Shown here piece after piece: positions 1-9,079 of a stretch of 64,000 nucleotides of DNA. The notes below the pieces were generated by a model, which saw only the letters and a program-made list of their open reading frames with translations, was not told where the DNA came from and ran no database searches. The stretch lies in assembly GCF_017599385.1 (NCBI RefSeq), contig NZ_JAGFPK010000001.1, positions 994,177-1,058,176 of the forward strand, in the 5' to 3' direction. This stretch comes from Ciceribacter sp. L1K22 (GTDB lineage: Bacteria > Pseudomonadota > Alphaproteobacteria > Rhizobiales > Rhizobiaceae). Position 1 is the stretch's first letter, and each line of letters begins with the position of its first letter. Made by a program: the position numbers and the translations under genes.

Positions 1-143
1 GTCAAAACGACAGGCCATGGACCTTGTCAAAAGCGGGACAAAACTTTGCGAACTGCCGCGCGGGTTGCGGATGCGCTCGCTGTCAGCGGAACTCGTGCCG
101 GCACGCGTTGCACGTCAAACCCGTGCCGGCTTGCAGCAGGCGC

Positions 144-1190
144 TCAGAGGATGAAGTCGCCGCGCGACATGCTGGCCAGGCCGTTCATGTCGATCTGAAA
201 GTCCGCGGACCGGTCTCCATTGACGTCGGCGCTAAGGATGCCGTTGTCGTAGCGCAACTGGCCGGCTGCCGAAAATGCAGCGTCACCAATAAAGCTGAAA
301 GCTTGGTTTCCGCTGCGCGTCGTGTTCGCATCCAGCGTGGAGAGGTCGATCTTGTCGCCCTGGCCACGGTTGAAATCGGTAATGATGTCCCGGTTGGCAG
401 CGCCGTTTGCGCTTTCGTTCAGCGCATTGTAGTCGAACCTGTCGGCGCCGCTGCCGCCTGTCAGTTGGTCCTTGCTGCGCCCTCCGGTCAGCACATCAGC
501 CCCCCCATTCCCCTCGATTTCGTCGCGTCCGTTGCCGCCAAAGAGTTGGTCATTGCCGCCGAGACCAAGCAGCAGATCGTTGCCATTCAGACCCTCAAGC
601 TTGTTGGCCCCGTTCGTGCCGTTGATTGCGTCGTTCGCATTGGTTCCGGCTGCATCCTCGATGCTGATGAGGGTCTCGAACCGGTTGTTGCCGGTCTGCG
701 CCAGTCCCGTGGCAAGATCGATCGTGACGCCGGAGCCACCCAGAGTGGAGGAATCGTCGCGCGGTTCATAGGTAATACGGTCGCGCCCGGAGCCGCCGTT
801 GAAGACGTTCTGCCACCCTTCGGAGGCGAACTTGTCGTTTCCGGCGTCGCCGAAATAGCGGCTCTTGAACGTGCTGACGGCGATCAGGTCGTTGCCGTCA
901 CCGCCGCGGACCACGTCGCCGATATCGCTGCCAAAGGAGCCGAAGCCGGTCCCGACATAGGTGTCATTGCCGGACCCGAGACGGATGTCGTTGCCGGATT
1001 CCTTGGCATTGGTCACGCGGTCGTTTCCCGACCCCGCATCGACGAAATTGCCACCGCCCAAATCGTCGCTTCTGTTGATGATGATCGTATCGTTACCGCC
1101 GAGGGTAAAGAGCCTGAACTCGATCGTGCTGGAAGTATTGCCCTGTACGAAACGGTCTGCACCCGAGGTGCCGCGAAAAGTCTGTCCCAT
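144..1190 (-). CDS. RTX (hemolysin-type calcium-binding repeat) protein
   Basis: A 348-residue protein built almost entirely of glycine/aspartate-rich nonapeptide repeats of the GGxGxD type. They are seen around residues 80-105 and 130-140 and as a dense block near residues 195-255 (for example GGNGRDEIEG, GGSGADRF). The last ~100 residues (IITDFNRGQGDKIDL onward) resemble the C-terminal region of serralysin-type exoproteins that carries the type I secretion signal. There is no N-terminal signal peptide and no protease, lipase or adhesin domain, so this looks like a calcium-folded secreted structural protein. Such proteins leave through an ABC/MFP/OMP exporter, and none is encoded nearby. The exact role is unknown. 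Confidence 0.85.
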   Translation of the reverse strand: MGQTFRGTSGADRFVQGNTSSTIEFRLFTLGGNDTIIINRSDDLGGGNFVDAGSGNDRVTNAKESGNDIRLGSGNDTYVGTGFGSFGSDIGDVVRGGDGNDLIAVSTFKSRYFGDAGNDKFASEGWQNVFNGGSGRDRITYEPRDDSSTLGGSGVTIDLATGLAQTGNNRFETLISIEDAAGTNANDAINGTNGANKLEGLNGNDLLLGLGGNDQLFGGNGRDEIEGNGGADVLTGGRSKDQLTGGSGADRFDYNALNESANGAANRDIITDFNRGQGDKIDLSTLDANTTRSGNQAFSFIGDAAFSAAGQLRYDNGILSADVNGDRSADFQIDMNGLASMSRGDFIL

Positions 1191-1307
1191 GAACGTGTCT
1201 CCCTTTGCTCTGGATCACGTTCTATCGTTTTTTTTGCCCGCGCTAGGTGTCGCGCGTCACACCCTCGCCGACTGCCAGAAAAGGTCCGCCAACGAGAAGC
1301 TTCTACA

Positions 1308-1853
1308 TCATCCCCGTCGCCGCAGATGTTCGTCGAGACGCGGCATGATCTCGACGAAGTTGCAGGGCATGTGGCGATAGTCGAGCTGCCATTTGAGGAT
1401 ACCGTCCCAGGCATCCTTGCAGGCGCCCGGAGATCCAGGCAGAACGAAGATGAAGGTGGAGTTTGCAACGCCGCCTGTCGCACGAGATTGTATCGTCGAT
1501 GTTCCGATCTTGTCGTAGGAAATTCGGTGGAAGACTTCCGAAAAGCCATCCATGCGTTTTTCGAACAGGGGCTCCACCGCCTCGGGCGTCACGTCTCTGC
1601 CTGTAAATCCGGTTCCGCCCGTGGTGATCACCACGTCGATCTCGTCGGAAAGTGTCCAGGCATGGACGCGCGCTGCAATCCGGTCCTTGTCGTCGGGAAC
1701 GATGGCCCGGTCGACAAGACGGTGACCCGCGTCCGTGATTCTTGCTGCCAGTGTGTCACCGGATTTGTCATCGGACAGCGTACGCGTGTCCGAGACGGTC
1801 AGGACAGCGATTCCGATCGGCAGAAAGGGCCGGGTATCATCAATGCGCGTCAT
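1308..1853 (-). CDS. moaB: Molybdopterin adenylyltransferase-type protein MoaB
   Basis: A 181-residue MoaB/MogA family protein of the molybdenum cofactor pathway, binding molybdopterin and nucleotide in the cytoplasm. The hallmark TTGGTGFTGRD stretch (around residue 75) and the later LPGSPGACKDAWDGIL segment match the MoCF_biosynth fold. The start chosen is the ATG at 1853 (MTRIDDTRPF): a longer reading upstream has no family similarity, and this ATG overlaps the ispE stop codon as ATGA, suggesting translational coupling. The role in molybdopterin activation is taken from the family. The modABC molybdate importer lies about 33 kb away in the same window. Confidence 0.9.
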   Translation of the reverse strand: MTRIDDTRPFLPIGIAVLTVSDTRTLSDDKSGDTLAARITDAGHRLVDRAIVPDDKDRIAARVHAWTLSDEIDVVITTGGTGFTGRDVTPEAVEPLFEKRMDGFSEVFHRISYDKIGTSTIQSRATGGVANSTFIFVLPGSPGACKDAWDGILKWQLDYRHMPCNFVEIMPRLDEHLRRRG

Positions 1854-2755
1854 GGTTTGGTCCCTGCAATAGTGCGCGTCAGCAGCACATACCAGTCCGG
1901 TTTGAAAGCGGAAAGGGCAAGGGCGGCCTTGAGTGCCGCCGCGTCGTCGCTGTAAAGACCGAAGCACGTTGCTCCCGAGCCGGACATCCGCACCAGTTGC
2001 GCTTCACTTTGCCGAAGAAGTTCTCTCGCCTCCGCGATTTCTTGGACAAGTGCTACCGCGGGCGTTTCCAGGTCGTTTCTCAGGGTCGAGAGCGCGGATA
2101 TCCAGCGCCCCCCCTCTTGACCGTCCGGAAGCTCTCCAATCGGCAAATTGTCCCGCCGCTCCAGCCCTCGGAATACCTCTGGTGTCGAAACCGCTTTCAG
2201 CGGATTGACGAGAACCATAGGGAAGGATGGCATGGCGACGGGCTCCAGCGTCTCTCCGATGCCACGTGCCCGCAGTGGAACCGAGGCAAGACACATTGGA
2301 ACGTCCGCGCCCAGCCGCAAGGCGATGCCAGTCAGGGTGGTATCGTCCAGTCTGGCGTTCCAGAGACGCATCAGTCCGCGCAGCGTGGCCGCGGCATCCG
2401 CTGACCCGCCGCCGATGCCGGAAGCGACCGGAAGCATCTTTTCAAGCGCGATCATCACCGGCGTGTATGGCTGACCGGTGTCATCAAGCGCGGCACGCAG
2501 CATATCGCGCGCTTTGACCACCAGATTGTCGCCATGCTCCGCGCCTTGCAGGGACAGCAGCCCCCCAAAGCGGCCTCCCAGTTTGAGGTCATCCTCGTCG
2601 CTTTCCTGAAAGACCAGTTCGTCGCCGTCCTCCGCGAACGTGACGATGCTGTCCAGCAGGTGATAACCATCCTCACGCCTGCCGGTCACATGGAGCGCAA
2701 GATTGACCTTTGCGGACGCGGTTTCGCGGATTGCGCCCTGTTCACTGAAGTGCAT
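1850..2755 (-). CDS. ispE: 4-diphosphocytidyl-2-C-methyl-D-erythritol kinase
   Basis: A 301-residue GHMP kinase that phosphorylates CDP-methylerythritol in the MEP isoprenoid pathway. The N-terminus has the family substrate segment (AKVNLALHVTGRREDGYH), and the ATP-binding glycine-rich loop PVASGIGGGSADAAATL lies near residue 105. The start is the ATG at 2755 (MHFSEQGAIRE). An in-frame upstream extension is arginine-rich noise read through the TPR gene. The gene lies 4 bp after the TPR gene stop and overlaps moaB by 4 bp, so the three are probably one transcript. dxs, the first enzyme of the same pathway, is at 57.4-59.4 kb. Confidence 0.95.
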   Translation of the reverse strand: MHFSEQGAIRETASAKVNLALHVTGRREDGYHLLDSIVTFAEDGDELVFQESDEDDLKLGGRFGGLLSLQGAEHGDNLVVKARDMLRAALDDTGQPYTPVMIALEKMLPVASGIGGGSADAAATLRGLMRLWNARLDDTTLTGIALRLGADVPMCLASVPLRARGIGETLEPVAMPSFPMVLVNPLKAVSTPEVFRGLERRDNLPIGELPDGQEGGRWISALSTLRNDLETPAVALVQEIAEARELLRQSEAQLVRMSGSGATCFGLYSDDAAALKAALALSAFKPDWYVLLTRTIAGTKP

Positions 2756-2759
2756 GAGG

Positions 2760-4580
2760 TCAAGACTTCTTGTCGACCTCGGTGGTCGCGGCCGGCGTCT
2801 CCACCGGCTTTTCCGCTGTTTCGCCAGCCTTGTCGAGAGGCGGCAGGCCGTTGGCGATCTTGGCTTCGATCTTCGGGATTTCTGCCGCTTCGGGAGATGA
2901 CGCCAGCGCCCGCTTCCATTGGTAGACGGCTTCCAGCGTTCGTCCCACACGCCAATAGGCGTCACCCAGATGGTCGTTGATCGTTGCATCGCCGGCTCTG
3001 AGCTCAACCGCCCGTTCAAGCTCGGAAACAGCCTCTTCGAAACGCCCAAGGCGATAATAGGCCCATCCAAGCGAGTCGACGATGTACCCGTCGTCCGGCT
3101 TCAGCTCCACCGCTTTGCGGATCATGTCGAGGCCTTCTTCCAGGTTATCGTTCATGTCGACCCAGGAATAGCCAAGATAATTAAGCACCTGCGGCTGGTC
3201 GGGGTTCAATTCGAGCGCCTTGCGGAAATTGGGTTCCGCCTGCGGCCACTTCTTCAGGCGCTCATAGGCAATGCCCCTTTGGAAAAAGACCGGCCAATGC
3301 CCCCGTGTCGGGGTCGGCCCGATCATCGCCGCGGCCTTGTCATAGGTTTCCGCCATAGCCTCGTAGTTCTTTGCGTCGGAAAACACGCTGCCAAGCGCGA
3401 GATAACTGCGGAAATCGGATGGATCTGCATCGATCAGCGACTGCAGGTGCTGCGTCGCTTCATCGGTCTTGCCTGTCTGCGCGAGCGCGAGACCCAGTTG
3501 CATTTCCGAAAGCCGCCGCATCGGTGAGTCTTCCGGTACAGAACTGTAGTAAGCGATCGCGGCGTCCGTCTTATCCGCTTCCTCGGCAATGCCACCGAGC
3601 ATGATCAGCGTGTCCGCCGACTTTTGATCGAGAGCCCGGGCAAACTGCAGATAAAGCATCACGGTGTCTTCCGCTCCGGGGCGGTTGAGGGCACCGGCGA
3701 TCGAGAACAGAACACCGGAAGCACCCTCTGAGGCGTTCGTCACGACGGGATCGAGTTTCTTGCCAGCATTGATACGGTCACGAAGCGCCTTGAAGGGAGC
3801 GTAGTCGTTGAGCAGCGCGTCTCCGGCCGAGACAGCATCGAGCGCCTTCTGCTTGTTGCCCTGATTGGCCTCGACGGTTGCCAGGGCAATCACGGCGCGT
3901 ACGAAGAGATCGGTTGCCGTTGCGGCACCTTCACGGTCGGTTACAGCACTCGTCAGATGCTTGCGCGCGGTATCCGCATCCCCAAGCATCGCTGCCGCCA
4001 CACCCGCGTTGTAGTTTTTGAAGATGGCATACCAGGGCGGGCCATCCAGCGCAGCCATCTGGGCAACGGCTTCTTTCCCCTTGCCTGCACCGAGGCGAGC
4101 CCATCCGCTCAAGAGCGAATTGATCAGCCGGTCGAGATCGTTCGGACCCTTGTAGGAGAGGATTTTCTCCGCCGTGTTGTATTCACGGTTCCTGATGGCG
4201 TGGAGGCTTCGAGCCACCGTCGTCACCCGTTCGACCGAAGCATCGTTCTTCAGGTCATTGGCATAGCGGATTGCGGCGTCGAAGTCGCCGTGCATGAACA
4301 GCGCAAGCATCAGCCGTTCGCGAATCTCCACATTGCCCGGCTCTGATTCGAGAGCTTTCTTGTAAAGCGCGACCGCATTCTCGTAGTCCCTGTCCGCATC
4401 GGCGGTTCGCGCCGCCAGGAAGGCGCCTGCGAAGGTATCCACTTCGGCGGGATTGAATACCGTCTCCGTCTTCTCCTCAACGGCGGGTGTCTGGGCGGCT
4501 GTTGCCGACAGTCCGGCGAGGGATATCAGTGCGGCGAACGCGACGCTGGAGAACAGACGGGTGGCAAGATTTTGCCGCAT
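2760..4580 (-). CDS. Secreted tetratricopeptide repeat protein
   Basis: A 606-residue protein with an N-terminal signal peptide (hydrophobic residues 9-28, AATAAQ-like cleavage region) followed by tandem 34-residue TPR helical pairs through most of its length. The clearest ones are near residues 65-100, 385-420 and 440-540 (for example ALELNPDQPQVLNYLGYSW, AVELKPDDGYIVDSLGWAYY). The tail is low-complexity and rich in Glu, Pro and Thr. No catalytic domain is visible. It is predicted to act in the periplasm as a protein-interaction scaffold. It is the first gene of the unit leading to ispE and moaB, an arrangement I recall from other rhizobia, where its function is also undefined. Confidence 0.85.
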   Translation of the reverse strand: MRQNLATRLFSSVAFAALISLAGLSATAAQTPAVEEKTETVFNPAEVDTFAGAFLAARTADADRDYENAVALYKKALESEPGNVEIRERLMLALFMHGDFDAAIRYANDLKNDASVERVTTVARSLHAIRNREYNTAEKILSYKGPNDLDRLINSLLSGWARLGAGKGKEAVAQMAALDGPPWYAIFKNYNAGVAAAMLGDADTARKHLTSAVTDREGAATATDLFVRAVIALATVEANQGNKQKALDAVSAGDALLNDYAPFKALRDRINAGKKLDPVVTNASEGASGVLFSIAGALNRPGAEDTVMLYLQFARALDQKSADTLIMLGGIAEEADKTDAAIAYYSSVPEDSPMRRLSEMQLGLALAQTGKTDEATQHLQSLIDADPSDFRSYLALGSVFSDAKNYEAMAETYDKAAAMIGPTPTRGHWPVFFQRGIAYERLKKWPQAEPNFRKALELNPDQPQVLNYLGYSWVDMNDNLEEGLDMIRKAVELKPDDGYIVDSLGWAYYRLGRFEEAVSELERAVELRAGDATINDHLGDAYWRVGRTLEAVYQWKRALASSPEAAEIPKIEAKIANGLPPLDKAGETAEKPVETPAATTEVDKKS

Positions 4581-4707
4581 GAACAGAGCCTTTCAACGAG
4601 CGACGCCGGCTGTTGCCGGCAACAAAAGCGATCCGGGATGCGCGAAACGATTCCCGAACACCATGGCTTTTTTGAAGCGGGGTCGCAAGGCAGCGCCGGT
4701 TTTCGCC

Positions 4708-5724
4708 TCAGTTCACGCGTTCGATACAGAAGTCGATGACTTCCAGCAGCGCTTTCTTCCATGGACCTTCCGGCAACGGCGCGAGCGCGTCGCGGGCGAT
4801 CGTGCCGTAGTGAACCGCGCGAGCGATCGTGTCGCCGAGGCTACCGTATTTGTTGATCAGGCCGAGTGCCTTCTCGAGCTGCTCGTCGTCGGACTGGCCA
4901 CCCTCGATGGCATCGCGCCAGAATTGCCGCTCCTCCTGCGTGCCGCGTCGATAGGCAAGAATCACCGGCAAGGTGATCTTGCCCTCGCGGAAATCGTCGC
5001 CGACGTTCTTGCCGAGATCGGCCGCCTTGCCACCGTAATCGAGCACGTCATCCACGAGCTGGAATGCCAGGCCGAGGTTCATGCCGTAGGATTTCAGCGC
5101 GTTCCGCCCGGCCTTGTCTGTGCCCGCGATGATGGGCCCCACTTCCGCCGCCGCCGCAAAAAGAGCTGCTGTCTTGGCCCTGATCACCTGCAGGTAATCG
5201 TCTTCCGTCGTCTCCATGTTCTTGGCGACGGAAAGCTGCAGAACTTCGCCCTCGGCGATGACGGAGGCTGCCGTGGAAAGCACATCCAACGCCTCGAGAG
5301 AGCCAACCTCCACCATCATTCGAAACGCCTGGCCGAGAAGGAAGTCTCCCACCAGCACGCTTGCCTGGTTGCCCCATATCATCCGGGCTGTCGACTTTCC
5401 GCGGCGCATGTCGCTCTCGTCGACCACATCGTCATGCAGAAGTGTCGCGGTGTGCATGAACTCGACGCTTGTCGCGAGCTTCACGTCGCCGTCGCCCTCG
5501 TAGCCGTAGAGCGCGGCCGAGGCGAGTGTCAGCATCGGCCGCAGCCTTTTGCCACCTGACGAAATCAGGTGGTTTGCGACCTCCGGGATCATCTGGACGT
5601 CGGATCCGGCCTTGGAAAGGATCAGCTGATTGACGCGCTCCATCCCCGGGCGGGTCAGATCCACCAGTGGTTTGACCGAAGCCAGTTTGTTTTTGTTTTC
5701 GCCGAGCGGTATGACTACACCCAC
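4708..5724 (-). CDS. ispB: Polyprenyl (octaprenyl-type) diphosphate synthase
   Basis: A 338-residue trans-prenyltransferase making the long isoprenoid tail of ubiquinone. Both aspartate-rich motifs are present: DDVVDESDMRR around residue 98 and DDVLDYGGK around residue 227, with GGKRLRP near residue 62 for diphosphate binding. The start chosen is a GTG at 5724 (reads VGVVIPLGENK), which has an AGGAG ribosome site 9 bases upstream. The ATG farther upstream would add a Cys/Arg-rich extension unlike the family. It is transcribed away from the divergent DUF2007 gene. UbiA, which attaches this tail to 4-hydroxybenzoate, is encoded at 30.7 kb. Confidence 0.92.
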   Translation of the reverse strand: MGVVIPLGENKNKLASVKPLVDLTRPGMERVNQLILSKAGSDVQMIPEVANHLISSGGKRLRPMLTLASAALYGYEGDGDVKLATSVEFMHTATLLHDDVVDESDMRRGKSTARMIWGNQASVLVGDFLLGQAFRMMVEVGSLEALDVLSTAASVIAEGEVLQLSVAKNMETTEDDYLQVIRAKTAALFAAAAEVGPIIAGTDKAGRNALKSYGMNLGLAFQLVDDVLDYGGKAADLGKNVGDDFREGKITLPVILAYRRGTQEERQFWRDAIEGGQSDDEQLEKALGLINKYGSLGDTIARAVHYGTIARDALAPLPEGPWKKALLEVIDFCIERVN

Positions 5725-5832
5725 CGGAACGCACTCCTGTTCACACGTGGGACAGACAATAGTAAACGGGTTACGCCGACGGCAAGAGGCGAATTGTCTC
5801 GTCTGGTCCAAATCACGGGAGTTTTAGAGGAA

Positions 5833-6060
5833 ATGAGGGAGCTGATCCGCACCAACGATCCTGTTGTCTTGAGTTTTGCGGAGAGTTTGATGCGGGATGC
5901 TGGAATTCATTGCCTGATCGCTGATCAGGCAATGAGCATCATGGAGGGTTCGCTGGGCATGCTTCCGCGGCGCTTTCTCGTTGAGAACGATAGGGAGAGC
6001 CAGGCGCGCCGGATTCTATCCGAAGCCGGTCTCGGCGCCGAATTGCGCGACGATGGGTAA
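5833..6060 (+). CDS. DUF2007 small protein (putative signal-transducing)
   Basis: A 75-residue protein (MRELIRTNDPVVLSFAESL...) matching the DUF2007 pattern: an amphipathic N-terminus, a central alternating strand/helix segment, and a conserved RRFLVENDRESQARRIL region near residues 46-62. The start is the ATG at 5833, preceded by AGAGGA. The family is annotated as putative signal transducers, but no biochemical role is established. Its stop codon overlaps the start of the downstream methyltransferase by 8 bases, so the two are probably co-translated. Confidence 0.8.
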   Translation: MRELIRTNDPVVLSFAESLMRDAGIHCLIADQAMSIMEGSLGMLPRRFLVENDRESQARRILSEAGLGAELRDDG

Positions 6061-6856
6061 GGATATGGTAGTGCCGGCCCCAGCCATCGCCGAAACCGTC
6101 GATGCTTTCCATCGCGGCCGCTTCTATCTGGTGCAGCCGTCAGGGCGTGGGCATCGGGCCGGCATGGACGCAATGTTGCTGGCATCCCTCGTCGACGCTT
6201 CCGGACCCATCCGCGTCGCCGATCTCGGCGCAGGCGCTGGGGCAGCGGGCCTTGCCGTTGTGTCCCGGCTATCTTCGGCTAGCGCCGTTCTGTTTGAACG
6301 CTCGCCGGAGATGGCGGAATTCGCGCGCAAATCCCTGGTTCTGCCGGAAAACGCCGGGCTTGCCGACCGCGTCTCGGTGGTCGAAGCCGACGTGACACTG
6401 ACCGGCAAGGCCCGCAACGATGCGGGTCTTGTCGACGACAGCTTTCACCACGTCATCATGAATCCGCCGTTCAACGACGCGGCGGACCGTGCCGCACCCG
6501 ACCGGCTGAGGGCCGAAGCGCACGCGATGACAGGTGATCTTTTCGAAAGCTGGATACGGACGGCGGGCGCGATCATGATGCCCGGTGGTCAGCTTTCGCT
6601 GATTGCCCGTCCGCAATCGATCGCGGAAATCCTCGACGCCTGCGGTCGGCGCTTCGGCGGGATCGAGATCACGCCACTACATCCGCGTCCAGGCGAAAAC
6701 GCGGTTCGCATCCTCCTGACCGCGATCAAGGGATCGCGCGCTCGCCTGCAACTGCGTCCGCCGCTCGTCATGCATGATGATCCGAGCTCGCATTCCTTCT
6801 CCGCCTTTGTCGACGACCTCAATAACGGGCGCGCAGCTTATCCGCGCAAATCCTGA
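6053..6856 (+). CDS. N6-adenine-type methyltransferase (TrmN6/YfiC-like)
   Basis: A 267-residue class I SAM-dependent methyltransferase. The SAM-binding loop is ADLGAGAGAAGLAV near residues 57-70, and the catalytic NPPF motif (IMNPPFNDAADR, near residue 140) is typical of enzymes that methylate N6 of adenine or N5 of glutamine. Overall it looks like the family of tRNA1(Val) adenine-37 methyltransferases, but the substrate cannot be read from sequence. The start at 6053 overlaps the DUF2007 stop; an in-frame ATG at 6065 is an alternative. Confidence 0.8.
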   Translation: MGKDMVVPAPAIAETVDAFHRGRFYLVQPSGRGHRAGMDAMLLASLVDASGPIRVADLGAGAGAAGLAVVSRLSSASAVLFERSPEMAEFARKSLVLPENAGLADRVSVVEADVTLTGKARNDAGLVDDSFHHVIMNPPFNDAADRAAPDRLRAEAHAMTGDLFESWIRTAGAIMMPGGQLSLIARPQSIAEILDACGRRFGGIEITPLHPRPGENAVRILLTAIKGSRARLQLRPPLVMHDDPSSHSFSAFVDDLNNGRAAYPRKS

Positions 6857-6936
6857 CGATTTTCAGGACCGTGTATTGAGTTCGACCCTGCTGACATTAC
6901 ATGTCCCTCACAATGTAATTGCAGGAAGTACGGAGC

Positions 6937-7797
6937 ATGATGGAGCGTTTGAAGAGTTTGTTGCCGGCCCGGTTCAGGAAGAAGAAGACCGTCATCCCGG
7001 TTGTTCGCCTTGAAGGCGCGATCATGACCGGAGGCAGCAAGTTCAAGCCGGCACTCAACCTTGCAAGTGTCGCTCCAATGCTCGAGAAGGCGTTTTCGAA
7101 GAAAGATGCTCCGGCCGTTGCGATCGCGATCAATTCGCCTGGCGGCTCGCCCGTGCAGTCTCGCCTGATCTTCGAACGCATCCGCGCTTTGGCGGACGAA
7201 AAGAAGAAGACGGTTCTCGTCTTCGTCGAGGATGTCGCGGCCTCGGGCGGCTATATGATCGCGCTCGCCGGTGACGAGATTCACGCCGACCCGACGTCGA
7301 TCGTCGGTTCGATTGGTGTTGTCTCCGGCGGCTTCGGTTTCCCGGAAATGCTGAAGAAGATCGGCGTCGAACGCCGCGTCTATACAGCCGGTGAAAATAA
7401 GGTGATCCTCGATCCCTTCCAGCCCGAGAAGGAAAGCGACATCGAATATCTGAAGTCGTTGCAGGTCGAAATCCACCAGGTGTTCATCGATATGGTGAAA
7501 TCTCGTCGCGGTGCACGTCTCGCGGACGATCCGACGTTGTTTTCCGGCCTGTTCTGGACCGGGATAAAGGGTTTTGAGCTCGGTCTTGTCGATGGTCTTG
7601 GTCATATGCGCCAAATTGTTCGCGAGCGCTATGGCAAGGAGGCGAAACTCGAACTCGTCACCGGGTCCCGCGACTTCTTCGGCCGCCGCACGCCGGGTGT
7701 CTCCGGTTTGTCGGCGGAACGCATCGCTGCAGCTGCTGCTACCGGCCTTGCCGAGACTGTTGAGGAAAGGGCATTGTGGAGCCGTTTCGGGCTTTGA
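6937..7797 (+). CDS. S49 family serine peptidase (SohB/SppA-like)
   Basis: A 286-residue member of the signal-peptide-peptidase/SohB family. The predicted Ser-Lys dyad is Ser103 in AASGGYM and Lys155 in TAGENK, with the substrate-binding INSPGGSP loop near residue 67. It lacks the N-terminal transmembrane helix of classical SppA, so a cytoplasmic or peripherally bound enzyme is likely. The start is the ATG at 6937, with GGAAG 8 bases upstream; an ATG at 6940 follows directly, and a TTG at 6919 is less likely. A 63-residue membrane protein follows 17 bp downstream. Confidence 0.88.
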   Translation: MMERLKSLLPARFRKKKTVIPVVRLEGAIMTGGSKFKPALNLASVAPMLEKAFSKKDAPAVAIAINSPGGSPVQSRLIFERIRALADEKKKTVLVFVEDVAASGGYMIALAGDEIHADPTSIVGSIGVVSGGFGFPEMLKKIGVERRVYTAGENKVILDPFQPEKESDIEYLKSLQVEIHQVFIDMVKSRRGARLADDPTLFSGLFWTGIKGFELGLVDGLGHMRQIVRERYGKEAKLELVTGSRDFFGRRTPGVSGLSAERIAAAAATGLAETVEERALWSRFGL

Positions 7798-7814
7798 TCG
7801 GCTGAGGGGGATTT

Positions 7815-8006
7815 ATGCCGCAACTCGTATTCCTGCTTTTGCTCGTCGGTGGCGCGCTGCTGCTCTATCGTCGGTTCGTCGCCGACGCTCAGAAGCTGCA
7901 GAAGCGGTCCCAGGAGATGCAGAAGGAGCAGGAAAACGGCGCGATCGGCACGTTGGTGAAGGACGAGAAGACGGGGGAGTATCGCGTGAAGCGCGATGAT
8001 GAGTGA
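7815..8006 (+). CDS. Small membrane-anchored hypothetical protein
   Basis: A 63-residue protein with an N-terminal hydrophobic helix (residues 2-18, rich in Leu) followed by a highly charged, coiled-coil-like cytoplasmic tail (QKLQKRSQEMQKEQE) and an acidic C-terminus. The reading frame has a GGGGG Shine-Dalgarno region just upstream of the ATG and begins 17 bp after the S49 peptidase, so co-transcription is likely. No family recognised. The topology suggests a small accessory of a membrane process, possibly of the peptidase, which is inference only. Confidence 0.7.
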   Translation: MPQLVFLLLLVGGALLLYRRFVADAQKLQKRSQEMQKEQENGAIGTLVKDEKTGEYRVKRDDE

Positions 8007-8109
8007 TTTGAGCTCGATGGCGCGCGCCTGTCGCATCCCTTGACCCATGAACGCCATCGTGGCACCAGTCGGGCTAATTTCCAGACCCAGTTGCCGGACC
8101 GAAAATTCA

Positions 8110-9069
8110 ATGACCGATACCAGCCTCGCCCCGCACATGGACCCGAAGCGATCCTTCCAGGCGCTGATCTTGACGCTGCACAACTACTGGGCAGACAAGG
8201 GCTGCGCCGTTCTGCAACCGTACGACATGGAAGTCGGCGCCGGCACCTTCCACCCGGCGACGACCCTGCGTGCGCTCGGCCCCAAGCCCTGGAAGGCCGC
8301 CTATGTGCAGCCGTCGCGCCGCCCGTCCGACGGCCGCTATGGCGAAAACCCGAACCGTCTGCAGCACTATTACCAGTATCAGGTAATCCTGAAGCCGAAC
8401 CCGTCGAACCTGCAGGAACTCTACCTCGGCTCCCTAAAGGCCATCGGTCTCGATCCGCTGCTGCATGACATCCGGTTCGTCGAGGACGACTGGGAAAGCC
8501 CGACGCTCGGCGCCTGGGGGCTCGGCTGGGAGTGCTGGTGCGACGGTATGGAAGTCTCGCAGTTCACCTATTTCCAGCAGGTCTGCGGCATCGAGTGCTC
8601 GCCCGTCGCGGGTGAGTTGACCTACGGTCTCGAGCGCCTCGCAATGTATGTCCAGGGTGTCGACAACGTCTACGACCTGAATTTCAACGGTCGCGAGGGC
8701 GAGGAAAAGATCTCGTATGGCGAAGTCTTCCTGCAGGCAGAGCAGGAATATTCCCGGCACAATTTCGAGTTCGCCAACACCGAGATGCTGCATCGTCATT
8801 TCATCGATGCCGAGAAGGAATGCCAGGCGCTTCTTGCCGCCGGCGCGCCCGCTGACAGCGAGAACCAGCGCCTGCACAAGTGCGTGTTCCCCGCCTATGA
8901 CCAGTGCATCAAGGCATCTCACATCTTCAACCTGCTCGATGCCCGTGGCGTGATTTCCGTGACGGAGAGGCAGAGCTATATCGGCCGTGTGCGCGCGCTC
9001 GCCAAGGAATGCGGAGAAGCCTTCCTGTTGACCGATGCCGGCGGTGTAAACTGGGGCAGGGCGGCCTGA
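8110..9069 (+). CDS. glyQ: Glycyl-tRNA synthetase alpha subunit
   Basis: A 319-residue class II synthetase subunit that forms the alpha2beta2 enzyme charging tRNA-Gly. It is near full family length (~300). Recognisable segments are [15 protein letters not shown] near residue 37, [27 protein letters not shown] near residues 60-85 (class II motif region) and [19 protein letters not shown] near residue 140. The start is the ATG at 8110 ([11 protein letters not shown]); upstream in-frame codons lack similarity. The beta subunit gene glyS lies 5.5 kb downstream on the same strand, separated by a membrane-protein block. Confidence 0.97.
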   Translation: MTDTSLAPHMDPKRSFQALILTLHNYWADKGCAVLQPYDMEVGAGTFHPATTLRALGPKPWKAAYVQPSRRPSDGRYGENPNRLQHYYQYQVILKPNPSNLQELYLGSLKAIGLDPLLHDIRFVEDDWESPTLGAWGLGWECWCDGMEVSQFTYFQQVCGIECSPVAGELTYGLERLAMYVQGVDNVYDLNFNGREGEEKISYGEVFLQAEQEYSRHNFEFANTEMLHRHFIDAEKECQALLAAGAPADSENQRLHKCVFPAYDQCIKASHIFNLLDARGVISVTERQSYIGRVRALAKECGEAFLLTDAGGVNWGRAA

Positions 9070-9079
9070 GGCGAAACGA

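Noticed and set aside
24-1955. Long open frame on the plus strand across the RTX and moaB genes (643 codons)
   Set aside because: It is antisense to two clear genes with real domains; the protein lacks any recognisable family and reflects the high-GC frame bias.
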